NCBI RefSeq assembly: GCF_014203705.1
Contig: NZ_JACHJR010000001.1
Location: 4,898,001 to 4,962,000 of the forward strand
Source: Kitasatospora gansuensis
Lineage (GTDB): Bacteria; Actinomycetota; Actinomycetes; Streptomycetales; Streptomycetaceae
DNA: 64,000 bases
Direction of reading: 5' to 3'
This document shows positions 63,113 through 64,000 of the stretch, piece by piece (positions within the stretch are counted from its first letter, which is position 1; each line of letters starts with the position of its first letter). The notes beneath the pieces are model-generated. The model searched no databases. It worked only from the letters and a program-made list of their open reading frames with translations, and was not told the DNA's origin. Both the position numbers and the translations under genes were made by a program.

Positions 63113-63776
63113 GGCTGCTCCGCCGCGCGGACCAGGCCCGATTCGTAGGCCGCGATGACCGCCTGGGCGCGGTCCCGGACGGCGAGCTTGTCGAAGATGC
63201 AGGTGATGTGGTTCTTCACCGTCGAGAGGCTGATCTCCAGGGCCCGGGCGATCCCCGCGTTGTCCAGGCCGGTGGCGATCAGCCGCCACACCTCGACCTC
63301 GCGCGGGGTGAGACCGCCCAGGTCGACGGGAACGGGGCGGGCAGCGCCGGGTGTCCGGACGTAGGTGGAGATCAGCCGGGTGAGCAGGCGCGGCGCGACG
63401 ACGGCCTCGCCGGCGTGCACGGTGCGGATCGCCGCCGCCAGGTCCTCCGGGGAGCTGTCCTTGGGCAGGAATCCGTAGGCTCCGGCGCGCAGGGCGCCCA
63501 CACGTACTCGTCCATGTCGAAGGTGCTGAGGGCCAGCACCCGGCAGTCGGGCACGGCGGTGGCGAGCTCCCCGGTCGCGGCGACCCCGTCGAGGACGGGC
63601 ATCCGGATGTCCATCACCGCCACGTCGGGGCGCAGTTGACGGGCGAGGCTGACCGCCTGGGCGCCGTTCTCCGCCTCGCCCACCACCTCGAAGGACGGGT
63701 CGGGGGAGAGGATCAGCGCCAGGCCGCGCCGGACCAGCGGCTGGTCGTCCACGATCAGCACCCTGATCGGCGTCAC
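63109..63776 (-). pseudogene. NarL/LuxR-type response regulator with a frameshift
   Basis: The receiver domain (RVLIVDDQPLVRRGLALIL, phospho-Asp in DVAVMDIRMPVLDGVAATG, STFDMDEYV) is in one frame and the rest (GALRAGAYGFLPKDSS, LTPREVEVWRLIATGLDNAG, LSTVKNHITCIFDKLAVRDR) in another. The break is at CCC 63497-63499. Restoring one G on the coding strand (GGG to GGGG) would give the normal DEYV-x-GALRAG sequence. Either the gene is dead or the run was misread. GTG start overlaps the kinase stop (GTGA). Confidence 0.82.
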
Positions 63777-64000
63777 CGGTGTGCCTCCTCGGCGGTCAGC
63801 GGCAGTTCGGCCAGCACGCCGAACCCGCCGTCGGGCCGCGGGCCGACGGTGAGCGTCCCGCCGTGCAGGGCGACCCGCTCGCGCATCCCGATCAGGCCGT
63901 AGCCGCCCGGGCCCGCCGGTGGCGGGGCCTCCCCGCCGTCGTCCCGCACCTCGACGGTGACGCCGTCCTGGCGGTACGTCAGCCGTACGGAAGCGTGGGC
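63773..64000 (-). CDS. C-terminal end of a NarL-type sensor histidine kinase (gene runs off the window)
   Basis: The last 75 residues of a kinase ATPase domain: VRLTYRQDGVTVEVRDDGG, GPGGYGLIGMRERVALHGG and FGVLAELPL. The G-x-GLxGMRERV motif identifies the HPK7 class that pairs with NarL/LuxR regulators. The stop overlaps the start of the response regulator, so they form a two-component pair whose regulator half is frameshifted. Confidence 0.8.
   Translation of the reverse strand, partial: AHASVRLTYRQDGVTVEVRDDGGEAPPPAGPGGYGLIGMRERVALHGGTLTVGPRPDGGFGVLAELPLTAEEAHR

Overview
The window is high-GC actinobacterial DNA, almost certainly from the Streptomycetaceae (Streptomyces or Kitasatospora). 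GTG and TTG starts are common and many proteins are Sec or Tat secreted. The gene order add - afsQ3/afsQ2/afsQ1 - sigQ - deoC - phosphosugar mutase - purine nucleoside phosphorylase - lpdA - deoR - accA2 - maf - accE - pccB - birA - cya - hutH matches, from memory, the SCO4901-SCO4932 stretch of the Streptomyces coelicolor core chromosome.

Layout. 0-12 kb is accessory and transport-rich: the 3' end of a repeat-domain secreted protein, an MFS/LysR divergent pair, an intact IS701-family element, secreted PIG-L deacetylase and GH43-like propeller proteins, and an MFS/MarR divergent pair. 11-25 kb holds a polysaccharide deacetylase, a GNAT protein, adenosine deaminase, the AfsQ1/Q2-SigQ signalling locus, and a deoC operon with two aldehyde dehydrogenases. 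25-35 kb is an accessory island. It contains a protease-like protein that has lost its catalytic His and Ser, a large ALF-repeat coiled-coil polymorphic toxin with a low-GC tip and an overlapping immunity-like gene, a defective ISAs1-family element and an IS3 remnant disrupted by a 7-bp repeat expansion. 35-54 kb is mostly core: a TetR-LRR pair, an ABC transporter, nucleoside phosphorolysis genes, LpdA, a DeoR regulator, acyl-CoA carboxylase subunits with biotin ligase, and adenylate cyclase. 54-64 kb holds a GAF-GGDEF protein, a TetR/macrolide glycosyltransferase pair, an RpiR regulator, hutH, a GlxA-type regulator, an MBL-fold protein and a frameshifted response regulator beside a truncated sensor kinase.

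The main system-level signal is a perfect 12-bp palindrome, CTACGCGCGTAG. It occurs exactly three times among the promoters read, each time at the promoter of a nucleoside-salvage gene: add, the deoC-ald-ald operon and the purine nucleoside phosphorylase-mutase pair. Together these genes would convert (deoxy)adenosine to hypoxanthine plus pentose phosphate and then to glyceraldehyde-3-phosphate and acetaldehyde/acetate. All three genes also have a TANNNT -10 box only 6-7 nt from the start codon, which suggests leaderless mRNAs; four other genes here share that layout.

Other points of interest are a possible -1 frameshift signal in the IS701 transposase, a probable one-base frameshift in the toxin signal peptide, two copies of a ~115-bp palindromic intergenic element, helically phased ACAAAG repeats before the GGDEF gene, an AfsQ1 box before sigQ and a DasR-like site before a lipoprotein gene. 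No tRNA, rRNA or CRISPR array was seen.
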